From the NCBI RefSeq assembly GCF_000485595.1, contig NW_014577187.1:220256-284255 (forward strand): a stretch of DNA of 64,000 bases, written 5' to 3'. Made by a program: the position numbers and the translations under genes. This stretch comes from Priapulus caudatus. Taxonomy: Eukaryota > Priapulida > Priapulimorpha > Priapulimorphida > Priapulidae. Positions 1 through 13,194 of the stretch are shown here, one piece after another. Position 1 is the first letter of the stretch; every line of letters begins with the position of its first letter. The notes below the pieces were generated by a model. It saw only the letters and a program-made list of their open reading frames with translations. It was not told the DNA's origin and did no database searches.

Positions 1-935
1 AAATTTCCCTTGTTTATTGATGTCACACTCCTCCCTATTATCTACTCCTGACCCTCATGGACCTACCAAGCAATTCAAATGGCCATTGGAAACAGATCAA
101 TGCTGGGTTACAGAAGATGATATTCTGTGTACAATCAACACCCCATCTCTTACATTATCCTCTTCCAGAAAGTACTTTATCTCAGAAAACGATGCTGCGA
201 GGATTTCAAGTGTGCATCCGAACTTGATCATTGATGATCAATGAATTATTGATAATTGAAAACATGGTAATATAATGATTTTTCATTAAACTGAATAGTC
301 ATTTAGAATGTTATTGCCACCTGTCATTCTCAATCAGGTTATGTACAGCAAAGCCAATGTTTGGGATTAACTTGATATCCGAAATAGATTGAAATGGTAT
401 ACATATATGTGCCTACATATACAGCATTGCATAGGAATAGGCGTTATTGCACCTACTATGCCAACTTTGAGAAGAGCTGGAAAGCAAACAAAAAATATTA
501 TATCTCTAATTTTTGTATATTATGTAGAAAACATGTTGAGGTATAATTTTCAATGAAGTTCATCTCAAGGTTACGTGATCCACAGGGTCAAATTCAAGGT
601 CAAAAGGTCATCAAACTTTATACTGCTCCTATATAACAAATAATGACAGATTTGGATTGCCTATGCAATTAGCTTTCCAAAGACACCAATATCAACCAAT
701 TTGGCCTAGTAGTTACAGAGATATGACCATTTGAAAATTGACGGGTGCGTCCATTTTGGCCAAAATCGCCAAAAAAGGGCGTGCCGTAGCGCGAAAACCG
801 TTTGTCTGAGGGAGCTGAAATTTGAAATTTCAGCTTTTTCAGCCGAAATTACCCCATAAACCAAATTTCAGCCAATTTGGAAAGGGTAAGGTGTAACCCA
901 TTGGGTGATCTGACACTGACCCATACGTGTAATAT
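1..935 (+). repeat. Arm of a large foldback element, cut by the window edge
   Basis: This block reappears inverted at about 6838-7905 and in direct orientation, with many indels, at about 8240-9205. It contains AGGTCA-type half-sites near 580-610. Its outer end near 930 (bases resembling CTGACACTGACCCATACG) matches the inverted arm's start near 6838. It contains no coding frame I recognise. The class of the element is unknown to me. Confidence 0.7.
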
Positions 936-2631
936 TGTGTTTTTGATTCTTCGTTACAGTAATTTGACTGGAATATTTTATTGCTTTTATTTGCACGATA
1001 ATCGAAAACCAAAATGGCGATCATTTAGGCGTAGCACCATCTCTCACCAAGATTTCAGACTTTCAGATCTGAAACATTTATTTTCGCATCAAAACTAACC
1101 CTGAAACAAATCAGTGAAATTTCTATTAGTATAAAACAGGGAATAAGGACATTTGATCACATTTTGGTCCGTCATAAATGAAACGCTTACCAAATTTTAA
1201 ATGTCATCTCCCTCTTCTATCACACCCAAGGTGAACTATAGTGTCATTGACACTTTCATATAATTATGCAGTCATATTTTACATGTTAATTCTGTTGCAT
1301 TGTGCTTATCTGACAGAAGCTTTTTTAAATGCACAGACAGATACTAGACATAGTTTGTGTAAATGCTGCATAAAATGTTGGGAAAATAAATATGTCAGAA
1401 TAAATGCAGTCGAGTGGTTATACATTTCACCCAAATTTCAATTTGTTTTATTGCAGATACATCTCGAAAATGTTTCTTCGCGGGGATTCAGTTATTCTTG
1501 TTCTCAGAAATCCACTTGCAGCCGGAAAGTAGATTTAATAAGTTAGTTGAGTCTGTTGTGTAATTGTGCTTGTCATTCTTGTAAGTAAATGGTTAACCTG
1601 TAAAACTTTTACCACACTCGCTCTCAAGCACTTGAGAATATAATGTCTTGTACTTTCGTCACGCAATTATCTCACGCTTATCAGTTGATTTTGTCCACAA
1701 TATTAGTTTTCCTGTCAGTCTTCTTTACATGGAATGAAGTTTAATCGAGAACCTTTATAATGTGATTTCAAGAAGAATGATATACTTAGAATCATGAGAT
1801 GTATGTACGAGGTATTTACATTTCACTTGGCATATAACGGTTTTTTACGTGATCACTAATGCTAAGAAATTGCAGTGACGTTGCTATTTTATGAAATCCA
1901 TTATTACCGTTTTACTCAATGCGTGTTTACAGACATGTTCAGTCATTCCATGAGTCCAAATAAATCATTTGCATTTTGTAGAAAACAGTCCTAGTGCATA
2001 AGTATTAATTACCAAAAATGTAAAGCCGGCCATGTCTGTAGCGTCATATAATCATAAATATTAGCAGACATGAAATATGGACACATCAGGATTGAATAAA
2101 AACATCATAAGTCATAGACACAAGTACATCATTTGATACTGGTTTAATAAAAGAGTGGTAAAATGTACATAATAAATAATATGCTCTCACGTTAGGCATA
2201 ATATGCCCAACAGGAGTTCAGATGGAATCTAGCAAGTGAACATAGAGAGGTCAATACCTTTAAGAATGAGAAGGTACAACCAAATAATATTAACAAAATA
2301 CTGTATGCCATGAAAGTTCCATACCCATGTTTCTATACATCACAAATTTACACACCCTCCTAAGACCACATACCTTCCTTGATGTCCACTATCCATGATT
2401 AATTCCATGTCAAATGCAAATATCAGGAGGACATTAATTCACATATATTAGATATAATGCTAACTAGAAGTAGCAAGTAATGAAATTAAATTGATGGTGC
2501 TTTATACCCATTGGTAGAGATGGTGTTAAGTGAAATTCACACTATTTTTACCCACTAGCTGAAACTTGTGGACATCTTCTGGGGGGTGGGGGATAATAAC
2601 ACAACGCGTATACAGGCACCGGTAATCAGCA
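936..2631. other. Downstream flank of AP4M1 without a recognised gene
   Basis: This AT-rich stretch lies beyond the AP4M1 stop codon (gene on the minus strand). The only open frames are short and show no family features or splice context. It reappears with indels at about 9206-10957. I see no RNA gene or clear mobile element in it. Confidence 0.5.
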
Positions 2632-4815
2632 TCAGACTCTGAAGGTGTAGGAATCACTGAGCGTTACGTAACGCACCCAGCGATATGGCGTGAAGGAGTG
2701 AGAGCCATTGAGCACCAGCACCTGCGCAACCCTCAGCTGTGACGGCACGTAGTTGGAAACCTCAAACGTCAGCACGGCGGGCCCGATCTCCATGCGCTGA
2801 GCCTTCGTGCGTGTTGTCAGGAACAGCTACAAAATGGAAATATTTTGTGGACATTTGTTGGTATTGGTAGCATGACAAATATTATTTGGATATATAACAG
2901 TAAAGACAAGTCGAATAACTCACTGTCTGGTGTATGAGGGCACACTTATTGGTGGAAATCGGATCCAATGGGGTCGAAGATTAGTGGATCCAGCCGTTTT
3001 TGGAGTGGTGCTATTAAGGACACACCTCTTTTAATACTGAGTGTGATTAAATAGCCTTCATGCCATGGCATCAAAACTAATACCAAGAATGTCTTGTTAT
3101 TAAACTCGCTGAAGAATACAAAGCACGGGTACCTTAAATTGTGCGATGTGACTCGTCTCTCCCATCATGCTGTTCACTTTCCACAAAATTTGCTTCTCTT
3201 TGGGCTGGAATTCTGCCGTTTGCCCGGATAAGCCCAACTGATGTGACATCCTGTAAACGCAACACCCACTACCCAATCACAAATCAACATTGAAATTTTA
3301 GTCGTGTACTCAATTATGGAGTACTTAGGGTTAGAGATAATTAAATTTTAATATCAAGATATCAACAAAAGCTAATAACACATGTATTATTTATTAGCCC
3401 TTGATATTAATTTTGTGTTTCGCTAGTCCTCCCACCAATCCATCATGAATGACTCGAATCTTTCACAGAATATACATTGTTACTATTTTCCAACTGTAAC
3501 TTAATGGAATATTATATGCTACATATTTACAGTAAATGATGACATACCCTGAAGTCTCCTTCGGAACAGGTATAGTTAGAGAGATGTTCACTGCTTTAGT
3601 TCTTGCTGGAATATCACAGCGAAGCTTCAATATGACCTCCATGTCCCTATGAAACATTCACTAGAATAAGCTCAATGTAATGGGAAAACTGGATACTTTT
3701 GGTACAATCAACTATATAGTGCATATTTAATTTCATCATTGTAATTTGTAAAGTAGAAGGTAATGCAGAAACATTAAGATAAGCCAAAAATAATCACAGA
3801 ATACAGTATGTAGAAGCATTTCAGAAGTATGCCAAAGGAAGGAAATCAGAGTAGAGATGTATAGAGTTGAATTAGATTGAAAGCCATGCATGGACACTGA
3901 TTAGAACACATTGGAATCCAGTAGGATAAACATTTTGGAGTACCTGCTAACATCATAGTCCTCCACAACGGTCTGTAACCTGAATGGCAACGTGTGTCCT
4001 ACTTCTCCCCCAATCTGGTAGGTCAACACTGAAAACTAAAGACAAGTCAGATGACACAGGTTGGACCATTAGTTATAAAATTTTGCAATTATAAGATAGA
4101 AACTATTTAAAGTGATTACGTCACGAATTTCTAGTACCCTTCAAGTAGTATATTTGTGTGTTAATGTACAAAATAAAATGTATGAAAATACAATTAGTGT
4201 TTCTGTTTACTTTTCATGCTTATATACCTTCTTTATATGCCCTAATTTGCTGGTGAAAAACCGAGAGACGCCAGTATCTGAACAGTACTGGGGGAATAGT
4301 GTTAGACAACAGAAATTACCAAATCGTCTAGATTTTTGCAAATTTAACCAACGTAAATACATTTTTATCAGGTGAGAGCTTGAGGATATATTTAGTAACG
4401 TTAGTTCTTACTTTTAATGAAAAAAAAAAAAGGGATTTTTTTTTTTACAAATTTTACCGTGGAAAATTCGTGACGTAGTCAATTTCATGTGAAACAAAGA
4501 ATTGGAACTTTAGAACGAATGCTGTTAAAATAGATGCTGCTTGTTAGTTTAAATAGCAATTCTGCTCAAAATCAAAAGAAATTTTGAATACCACAATGTC
4601 TAGTGTGAAAATTACCAAGCACTACAGGGAATGGTTGACAAAGTAAAATTCTGTAAACACGGCTATTTAGAGAGATTAATTTTCTGCCAAGAACTGTGTG
4701 CAAGGATGACTCCTCACCTCGCCCTGAGGAGGGTTGATCAAGTAGTTGTTTCCTGCATCTGCCTTCTTTACACAATCATGAAATTTACAGCCTTCCAACG
4801 TGGTGCTGCCATAGC
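2632..4815 (-). CDS. AP4M1: AP-4 complex subunit mu, 3' half (five exons, clean copy)
   Basis: Mu subunit of the AP-4 adaptor, which sorts transmembrane cargo at the trans-Golgi network. Exons in transcript order are 4718-4815, 3944-4035, 3548-3646, 3133-3250 and 2632-2826, each with GT/AG borders and matching phase. They encode the mu-homology (cargo-binding) domain. Diagnostic pieces are the INPPQGE strand, DMEVILKLRCDIP, QTAEFQPKEKQILWKV and the C-terminal PYRWVRYVTLSDSYTFRV, which resembles the conserved AP-4 mu ending rather than AP-1, AP-2 or AP-3 mu. The first codon here is completed by the last base of the exon at 14201-14324, so both parts belong to one gene. In the assembly SNRPD2 and a duplicate of this block lie between them, which I read as a misassembly. 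The stop is TGA. Confidence 0.9.
4113..4481. mobile_element. MITE-like inverted-repeat element in an AP4M1 intron
   Basis: The ends are about 18-bp inverted repeats, TGATTACGTCACGAATTT on the left and the complement of TGACTACGTCACGAATTT on the right. A run of A followed by a run of T near 4423-4447 makes a further internal palindrome. No convincing target duplication was seen. The noisy copy carries it at about 12391-12755. Confidence 0.55.
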
Positions 4816-4904
4816 CTATGAGAATTTTTTATGAAGAAACAGTTATTTTTGTGCATTGAAATGCCTAAAAGCAACCACGTGTGTATTCCAGTATTAGTTG
4901 TGAT

Positions 4905-5240
4905 GTGTGAATATTCTCCTCTCTCTCTCGTGCTCCCTCTCTCTCTCCCTCCCCTATACCAGGAATTCTACCGCGCCGTGGAACCGGCTGCCGCTAGCGG
5001 CAGAGGCCGAGCGAGATCGGCAAGGCGCGGGACCGACCTGGACAATCGATTTCCAGGGCGACTTTTGCTTTTGGGGTCGCCCCCGATATCGTATTTTCGG
5101 GGGCTCTTTTTGGCATTTCGGGGGCGAAACCGCCCGCCGCCCCCGTGTATTTTTTCCCCTGTTGTTGAGCCCTAAATTAGCGTCAGATTATAAAAAAATA
5201 TAGGACAGATCTGATGGGCCTACTTGCAGTGGTAGTGCCT
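4905..5240. other. Junction region: CT-rich tract joined to GC-rich sequence upstream of SNRPD2
   Basis: A short CT tract (about 4918-4950) corresponds to the start of the long CT microsatellite at 13.2 kb. It is followed abruptly by GC-rich sequence unlike anything nearby. The reading frames across it show no family features. It may contain the SNRPD2 promoter and first exon, but I cannot locate that exon. The abrupt change fits an assembly join inside a microsatellite. Confidence 0.5.
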
Positions 5241-5292
5241 CAATTCAGTGTAGTCTGTAGTATGGTACATGTGCAATCTGTGTATTTTACAG

Positions 5293-6212
5293 GGCAGCAG
5301 TTTTGCAAAAACCAAAATCAGAACTTACTCCTGAAGAACTCGCAAAACGGGAGGAAGAGGAATTTAACACCGGACCCCTGTCTGTCCTTACTCAGTCAGT
5401 GAAAAACAATACACAAGTTCTCATAAACTGCAGAAATAACAAGAAGCTGCTTGCAAGAGTGAAAGCATTTGACAGGTATATTTGACAGTTTTATACCTAG
5501 TGTTACACTATATGTTGACTGTGATCCAATCAGCTTAATGATTTGTGATACACATAACCTATTTCCCTATAAAGTATGAATATGACCATCTAATCCACAT
5601 TGTTGAGAAATGCTAGATTAACTGACACCTTGTGTTGTTTGTAAATACTTAACCTTATCACCAATTTATATTTGTTTGTCAATTTTAAATGCTGGTTAGT
5701 AATATAAATCTCAATTGAAAATCATCTTCATGTGTTGTGAATGTAGTTGTAAAAGATTTCAAGTGGCATCCGCCGAATTGGAGGTTGATCTAATGTGAAT
5801 TCAGTGGTGAGGTTATATAAACTTCAAAGGGACACCAGGTGTCAGTTGTTCTAGCATTTGCAATTTGCCAACAGTGTGGATTAGACAGCCTTATACCTCC
5901 TTTAAAATTGTGATTTTTGAAATAAAATTGAAAAATGAAAATGTAGATGAAATAGTTCTAACTTATTCGCTGGAATATTACTGATTACTCCAGCATAAAA
6001 ATTACTGCGAGTTTGTGCTGTTTTTTTGCTATAAAACAGAAAAAGAACAGCAAACTTGCACTTGTATTCCTGCCATATTCGAGTGACTATATCGGTGCGG
6101 TTTTGAATTTCAGACACTGTAATATGGTCCTTGAGAATGTAAAGGAGATGTGGGTGGAACAACCAAAAACAGGCAAAGGCAAGAAGAAATCCAAACCAGT
6201 TAACAGAGACAG
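5293..6212 (+). CDS. SNRPD2: Small nuclear ribonucleoprotein Sm D2, partial (two exons)
   Basis: Sm D2 is one of the seven proteins of the Sm ring assembled on U1, U2, U4 and U5 snRNA. Exon 5293-5475 follows a TTTTACAG acceptor and encodes [36 protein letters not shown] and the Sm1 strand [14 protein letters not shown]. Exon 6114-6212 continues in phase with [13 protein letters not shown] and the basic [13 protein letters not shown] loop, ending at AG|GTAAGG. The Sm2 exon (roughly [19 protein letters not shown] in animals) is not found before the repeats starting near 6240, and the initiator exon is not visible either. The match to vertebrate Sm D2 is nearly residue for residue. The missing end is probably an assembly loss, because this protein is essential. 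Confidence 0.92.
5595..5895. mobile_element. Diverged relative of the TTAA-flanked element, in the SNRPD2 intron
   Basis: The stretch with ACATTGTTGAGAAATGCTAG, ACACCTTGTGTTG and ATGCTGGTTAGTAA follows the same order as the inverted ends of the element at 32261-32917, with substitutions. It looks like an older copy. The boundaries are approximate. Confidence 0.5.
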
Positions 6213-6254
6213 GTAAGGTTTCTCTCTTATTAGTTCACATTGACATCGTCAAGA

Positions 6255-6830
6255 TGAGCTATTGCCTTGGGGTGTCGTCCGTCGTACGTCCGTCCGTCTG
6301 TCCGTCAACATTTGGCTACGGTCAACAATAACTTGGGAACCATTTGACCCACATGTTTCAAATTGCATACAGTTGTTACTCCTATGGGAGAGATGTGAAC
6401 GTCCTATTTTGGAGCATGCCAGTTTACCTACTTTCGAGCCACGTCCACTTTTTGGCAAAAACGGAAATTGCCATAAGTCAGTTCAGGTTCAACGGATTTT
6501 GCTAATTTTTGGTATGTGAATGAATAAGGACTGGCCCCAAAACATATCACAGGGGTTTTGATATTTTTTTTAAATTATGCAAATTAGGTAGATTTTGCCA
6601 ATTTCACTATGCATTTCAGTGTCTGCCTACGGTCAATGATAACTCAAGAACCGTTTGACCCACATGTTTCAAATTGCATACAGTTGTTTACTCTATGGGA
6701 GGCGATTTGTACGTTCTATTTTAGAGCACGCCAGTTGACCTCTTCGAGCCACCGCTCTTTTTTGGCAAAATGTGAAATGGCCATCTAGATTTTCGATTTT
6801 GTTAAATTTACCTACCTACCTAATCTTACA
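6255..6830 (+). repeat. Imperfect tandem repeat, two units of about 320 bp
   Basis: The segment around 6310-6392 (GGTCAACAATAACTTGGGAA, then TTTGACCCACATGTTTCAAA) recurs with substitutions at about 6630-6705. The left edge carries a GTCCGTCC microsatellite. No coding frame is recognisable. It abuts the foldback element. Confidence 0.65.
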
Positions 6831-6837
6831 TACGGGT

Positions 6838-9205
6838 CATTCCGTGTCAAATCACCCAAAAAATGGAATTTACACCTGCCTCCTTCAAAATTGGCTGAAA
6901 TTTGGTTTATGGGTAATTTAGGCTGAAAAATGAAATTCCAAATTTCAGCTCCGTCGGACAAACGGTTTTCGCGCTACGGCACCCCTTTTTGGCGATTTTG
7001 CCAAAATGGACGCACCGTCAATTTTCATGGTCAGTATCTCTGTAACTACATAGGCCAAGATTGGTGAATTGGTGTCTTGTCGGAAATGACTATTGCATAG
7101 GCATCCAAATCTGTCATTATTTGTTATATAGAGCAGTATATAAGTGTTGATGAACCTTTTGGCGCTTTACTTTGCACTGTGGATTACGTTAACCTATGAG
7201 ATGAACTTCATTGAAAATTATACCTTCAACATGTTTTCTACATATATACAAAATGGAGAATATAATATTTTTTGTTGGCTTTCAGCTTCTTTCAAAGTTG
7301 GCATACGTAGGTGGCAATAACGCCTAGTACTTCCTATGCAATGCTGTACATGTAGGCACGATATGTATCCATACCAATCTATTTAGATATCAGTTACACC
7401 AAACATTGGCCTTGCTGTACATAAACTGATTTGAGATGAAGGTGCAATACAACATTACTAAATGACTATTCAGTTTAATGAAAAATCATATCTATAATTA
7501 CCATGTTTTCATTATCAGTATTCATTGATCATCAAATGATCAATCGGATGCACCTGAATCCTCGGCAGCATCGTTTTCCTGAGATGAACGTACGTTTCTG
7601 GAGAGGCGAGGTTAAGCTATGGGGTGTTGATTTATTGTACACAGAATATCATCTTCATGTTAACGCAGCATTGATCTGTTTCATGGCCTTTGATAGTTGT
7701 TGGTCATGAGGGTGCATTAATTGATGTGGTAGTCACCAACTCTCTGAATTTCTCACCATGCCAATCCACGGAAGCCGTCATAAAGACAACGACAAGTTTT
7801 GTTTTCTTTATTTATGATTGCACAGATGGTTATGGGATTCTAGTTATGCTATTACTGTCTCAGAATTTTGCAACATCACATAGGCAAAGGTGCTGTGAAC
7901 GTATATGAGGGACTGTCAGTAGGACTAGTCACCCAGGCTAGGCCTGCCAGCGCCATATAATTGACCGTTCTGACGCGCGACGAATTATGGATTTATGCGT
8001 GACAAGACTATCCTCAGGTATCACGTTTTTCATGTGAACCTGACAAACGAGGTGTAACTCATCAGGCTTCAGGTTAAAGGCGAGGTTTGATATGGTTGAA
8101 AACTATCAAAGAGACACTGCAATACCACGATTTGTCAGTTCACTCTATTGTACATGTGTAAAGTTTGCAGTAACCAAGCTGGACCTGCGGTTTAGTACAT
8201 GTTTTCAGACAGTTTCATGACGCAGACTGAACACGACCATCTGTGCAATTCAGAAATACAGGAACAAATTGATCTGCTGTCTTATGCGGCTTTCCGTGGA
8301 TTGATGGTTGATGGAAATTTCGGAGGAGTTTGGTGTTAACATCATTTTTGCACCTAATGGCCTACCAGCATTCAAATGGCCTTTGGAACAGGTCAATGAT
8401 GGGTTCAGAAGATGATATTTCTGTGTACAATCCACCCAATCTTTACTTATCTCTTCCGAAAGTTATTTATTCAGGAAATCGATGCACTGCGAGGATTTCA
8501 GTGTGCATCGACTTGATCATTGAATGATCCTGAATTATTGATATTTGAAACTGGTAATATATGATTTTTCATTAATGATAGTCATAGAATGATTATTGCC
8601 ACCTGTGCATCTCAATCGGTTATGCTACGCAAGCAATGTTTTGGGATTAACTTGATACCGAAATAGATTGAAATGGTATACATTTGTGCCATACGATTAC
8701 CGCATTGCCCATATGCGTAGGCCTTTTGCACTACTATGCATTTGAGAAGATTGGAAAGAACAAAAATATTTATCTTCTAATTTTTGTATATTATGTTAGA
8801 ACATGTTGAGGTATTAATTTTCAATGAGTTCGATCTCAAGGTTAGGTGAATACAGGGTTCAAATTCCAAGGTAAGTCATCAAACTTTATACTGGCTGCCT
8901 ATATAACAATAAGACATTTGGTTGGCCTTATGCAATTATGCTTTCCAAGACCCATATCAACCAATTTGGCAACTAGTGTTAACAGGATATGACCATTTGA
9001 AAAATTGACAGGGTGGTCCATTTTGGCCAAAATCGCAAAAAGGGCGTTTGCCGTAGCCGCGAAAACCGTTTGTCTGGGGAGCTGGAAATTTGAAATTCAG
9101 CTCTTTTCAGCCGAATTTACCCCATCAACCAAATTCAGCAATTTTGGAAAGGGTACAGGTGTTTAACCCATTGGGTTGATCTGACACTATGACATCGTGT
9201 AATAT
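6838..9205. mobile_element. Foldback element with arms of about 1 kb
   Basis: The left arm (about 6838-7905) is the reverse complement of the right arm (about 8225-9205), around a centre near 8060. For example, GGCAGCATCGTTTTC near 7565 is the complement of bases near 190 in the first copy of the right arm. The outer tips read ACGGGTCATTCCGTGTCAAA on the left. The right arm contains many one-base indels relative to the copy at 1-935. No transposase frame was seen. A long-armed nonautonomous DNA transposon is my reading. Confidence 0.6.
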
Positions 9206-10957
9206 TGTGTTTTTGATCTTGTTACAGTATTTGAATGGAATATTTGTATTGGCTTTTATTTGCACGTAATCGAAATAACCCAAAAGTGGTATCATTTATG
9301 GCCGTAGCACCAATCTCTTCACCAAGATTTCAGACTTCCCCGATCTGAAACATTTATTTTCGCTCAAACTAACCTGAAACAAATCACGTCGAAATTTCTT
9401 TGTATAAACAGGGCAATAGGCTTTGATCCATTTTTCGTCTAATGAACGCTTACCAATTTTTAAAGGTCATTCACGTTCTTCTAATTGACCCAAGTGTTGA
9501 ACATTAGCTGTCATTGCCTTTATATTTTTGCAGATCTATTATCATGTTATTCTGTGTGTCATTGTGCTTTCTGACTGTAGTTTTGAAGCTTTTTTAATGC
9601 TGGTTTGAGAGTGTGTGTTTTGGTGTGGTGTGCAGGAGGTGTGTTGTTGTGTGGAATATGTTCAGAATAAATGCGCAGTCGATTGGTAAGTACATTTCAC
9701 GGCATTTCATTGTGTTTATTGAGGATACATCGTCGAAAATGTTTTGCTGTCGCGGGATTCAGTTTTTCGTGTGCTTGTGCGAGAAATCCATTAGGCAGCC
9801 GGTAAGTAGAGTTTAAATTAGTTAGATTGGTCTGGTTGTAATTGCTTGTATTTGTAAGTAAATGGACTTAACCTGAGTTAAAACTTTACGCACACGCGTC
9901 GCGTCTGGCGGAGCATTGAGAATACTATGTCTATGTACTTTCTTCACGACATTATTTCTACGTTATCAGTTGTTTTGTCCACATATTAGTTTTCTGTCGT
10001 GCTTTTTACTGGAATGAAAGTCTTAATCGAGACCATTTATAATCGCTCGATTTCAAGTAGTGAATTACTTGAATATGAGATGTCATGTCGAGGTATTTAC
10101 TTTCCTTGGCATATAACGGTTTTTTACGTGTCCTAGATGCTAAGAAACTTTGCAGTGAGTTTGCTATTTTATGAAATCCATCTAATTTACCGTATTTTAT
10201 CACATGCGTGTTTCAGACATGTCAGTTTCATGGTCCAAAATAAATCATTGCATTTTGTTAGAAAACAGTCCGGTGTAGTGTATAAGTTTAAATTACCAAA
10301 AATTGTTAGACGGCCATGTCTGTGGTTCATTAATCTACATATTAGCAATGCAATGTATGGACACCATCTAGGATTGAATAAAACTCATAAGTCATAGGGC
10401 ACGAGTACATTTTGCATAATGGTTTTAATAAAGAGTGGTAATGTACATATAAATATATGCCTTCACGTTTAAGGCCATTTAATATGCCCAACTGGAGTTA
10501 GATGGCATTCTAGCAAGTGACATAGAGGGTCAATACCTTGTAAGAATGGACGTACAAACCAAGATAATATTACAAATATGTATGCCATGAAGTTCCTACC
10601 CATTGTTTCTATATCACAATTTCACCACCCTCCTTACAACCCATACCTTCCCTTCAGCGATGTCACTGATCCGAGCAGTCTTCAGATTCGCTGCTCAATG
10701 AAATTCGTGGAGGACATTAATTACATCTATTGATATAATTGCATAACTAGAGTAGCAAAGTATGAATTAATTGTATCGATGGTTGACTTCTCTACATTCG
10801 GTTAGGACCGATGGGCCAGTCACATGTTAAGTGAATCACACTAATTTCTTACCCACTAGTGACTTCCAGTGGACATCTTCTGGGGGACATCAACAAAGAG
10901 GTGGGAGATAATACACAAGGTATACAGGCCCACGGTATCAGCCATCAGACTCTGAAG
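9206..10957. other. Noisy duplicate of the AP4M1 downstream flank
   Basis: This segment follows 936-2631 in order and orientation but with frequent single-base gains and losses and a few short foreign runs, such as a GT-rich stretch near 9605-9660. It contains no separate gene. Confidence 0.6.
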
Positions 10958-13115
10958 GTGTAGGCATCGCTGAGCGTTACGTTAACGACAGATTATGGCG
11001 TGAAGAGCAGTTGCGAAGAGCCTGAGCACCAGACGTGCGCAATCAGCTGTAGGACGTAGTGGACTCAAACGTCAGCACGGTGGGCCCGCTCTCATGCGCT
11101 GAGCGCTTCGTGCGTGTTGTCAGGACGCTCAAATGGAAATATGTTGTTGGAATTTGTTAGCGTATTGGTGATTTTGGATATATAACAGTAAAGACAAGTC
11201 GATTAAACTCATGTCTGGTGTAATGAGGGCACATTATTGGGCTGGAAACGGTCCAAATGGCGGGTACGATGATTAGTGGATCAAAAAGCCGTTTTGGTGG
11301 CACGTGGTACTATTAAGGACAACCTCTATTTAATCTGAGTGTGATTAAACTAGCCTTCATCCATTGGCATCAAAACTTATACAAGAATGGCTTTTATTTA
11401 AACTCGACTTGAAGAATACAAAGCCGGGTACCTTTATTGTATGCGTATTGTGAATCGTTTCCTCTCTCCTGCTGTTCACTTTCCACATTTGCTTCTCTTG
11501 GGCTGGAATTTCTGCAGTTTTGCCGGATAGCCCAAACTGATGCGACTTCTGTAAACGACCCAAACCATACCCAATCACAAATCACATTGAACATTTTATG
11601 TCGTGTATCATTATGGGAGTACTTGGAGTTAGAGATAGTTAAATTTTAATATCAAGATTTTAACAACAGCTAATTACACATGTATTATTTATTAGCAGTT
11701 GATATTAAATTTTGTGTTTTCGATAGTCTCACCGATCTCATGAATGATCGAATCTTTACAGAATTATCATTGTTACTATTTTCCAACTGTATTATGGATA
11801 TTTTATGCTACAATATTTTACACGTAAATGATGAATACCCTGAGTCTCCTTACGGAACAGGTATAGTTAGATGAGATGTTCCTGCTTTAGTTCTTGTAGG
11901 AATATCACAGCGAAGTCTTCAATAATGTCCTCATGTCCCTATGAAACATTCACTAGAATAAGCTCATGTAATGGGAAAACTGGGATACTTGTGGCTACAA
12001 TCAACTCTTATGTGCATATTTAATTTCATCATTTGTAATTTGTAAAGTAAAGCGTTATGCGAACAATTATAGTAAGCAAAATGAATACAGATAAGTATGT
12101 AGAAGCATTTCAGAAGTATGCAAAGAGGAATCAGAGTAGAGTGTATAGGAGTTGAATTAGATGAGCATCATGACACTGATTAGAACCATTGGATCCAGTA
12201 GGATAAAATTTGGGTACTTTGACATTCATAGTCCTCACACGGTCTGTAACATGACCAAACGGCAACGATGATGTCCTTACTTCTCCCCAATCTGGCTAGG
12301 GTCAACACTGAAAACTAAGAGCAAGTCGATGAACAGGGTTGGACCATTAGTTATAAAATTTTGCATTTATAAGATAGAACTATTTAAAGTGATTACGTCC
12401 ACGAATTTATCTAGTACCTTCAAGTAGTATATTTGTGTGCTTAATGTACGAAATAAATGTATGAAATAAATATAGTGTTTCTGTTATACTTTTCCATGCT
12501 TATATACCTTATCTTATTATGCCTAATTTGCCGCGTGAAACAAGAGAGCGCCAGTATATGACAGATAACTGGGGGTAGTGTTAGACAATGATAATTACCA
12601 CAATCGTTCTAGATTTTTGCAAATTTAACCAAGTAACAAATTTTTCAGAGTGAGGCTTGAGGTATATTTTAGTAACGTTAGTCTTACTTTTATGAAAAAA
12701 AACGGCGATTTTTTTTTTACATAAATTTTACCGTGGAAATTCGTGCGTACGTCAATTTCATGTGAACAAAGAATTGGACTTTTAGAACGATGCTGTTAAA
12801 ATAGGATGCTGCATGTAGTTTAGAATAGCCCAATTGCATCCTCAAATCAATAAGAATTTATGAATCCACCAATGTCTAGTTGATGGAAAATTACAAGCAC
12901 TACAGGGAATGGTATGACAAAGTTAAATTCTGTTAAACACGGTTATTTAGAGGATTATTTTTGCAGAACTGTGTGCAAGGTATGACTCTTCCACTCGCCG
13001 CTGAGAGGGACAGGTGATAAGGTGGTTGTTTCCTGAAATCTGCTCTCTCTTACACATCATGAATTTACAGCTCTGTCACGTGGCTGATGCCATAAGCCTT
13101 ATGAGACATATTTTT
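10958..13115 (-). pseudogene. AP4M1: Indel-riddled duplicate of the AP4M1 3' exons (probable assembly artefact)
   Basis: All five 3' exons of AP4M1 can be recognised in the same order as at 2632-4815, including GLSGKTAEIPAQEKQ near 11480-11550. Every exon contains frameshifts caused by one- or two-base insertions and deletions, with comparatively few substitutions. A real pseudogene would accumulate mostly substitutions, so uncorrected long-read sequence is more likely. By position this copy is the one physically joined to the 5' exons at 14.2-17.1 kb. Confidence 0.75.
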
Positions 13116-13194
13116 ATGAAGAAAAGTTATTTTTGCTGCATTGAATGCCTAAAAGCAACACGTGTGTAATTCAAGTATTGTTGTGATGTTGTGA

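Noticed and set aside
10958-13115. A genuine AP4M1 pseudogene
   Set aside because: Divergence from the clean copy is mostly single-base indels spread evenly through exons and introns, the pattern of uncorrected reads rather than neutral decay.
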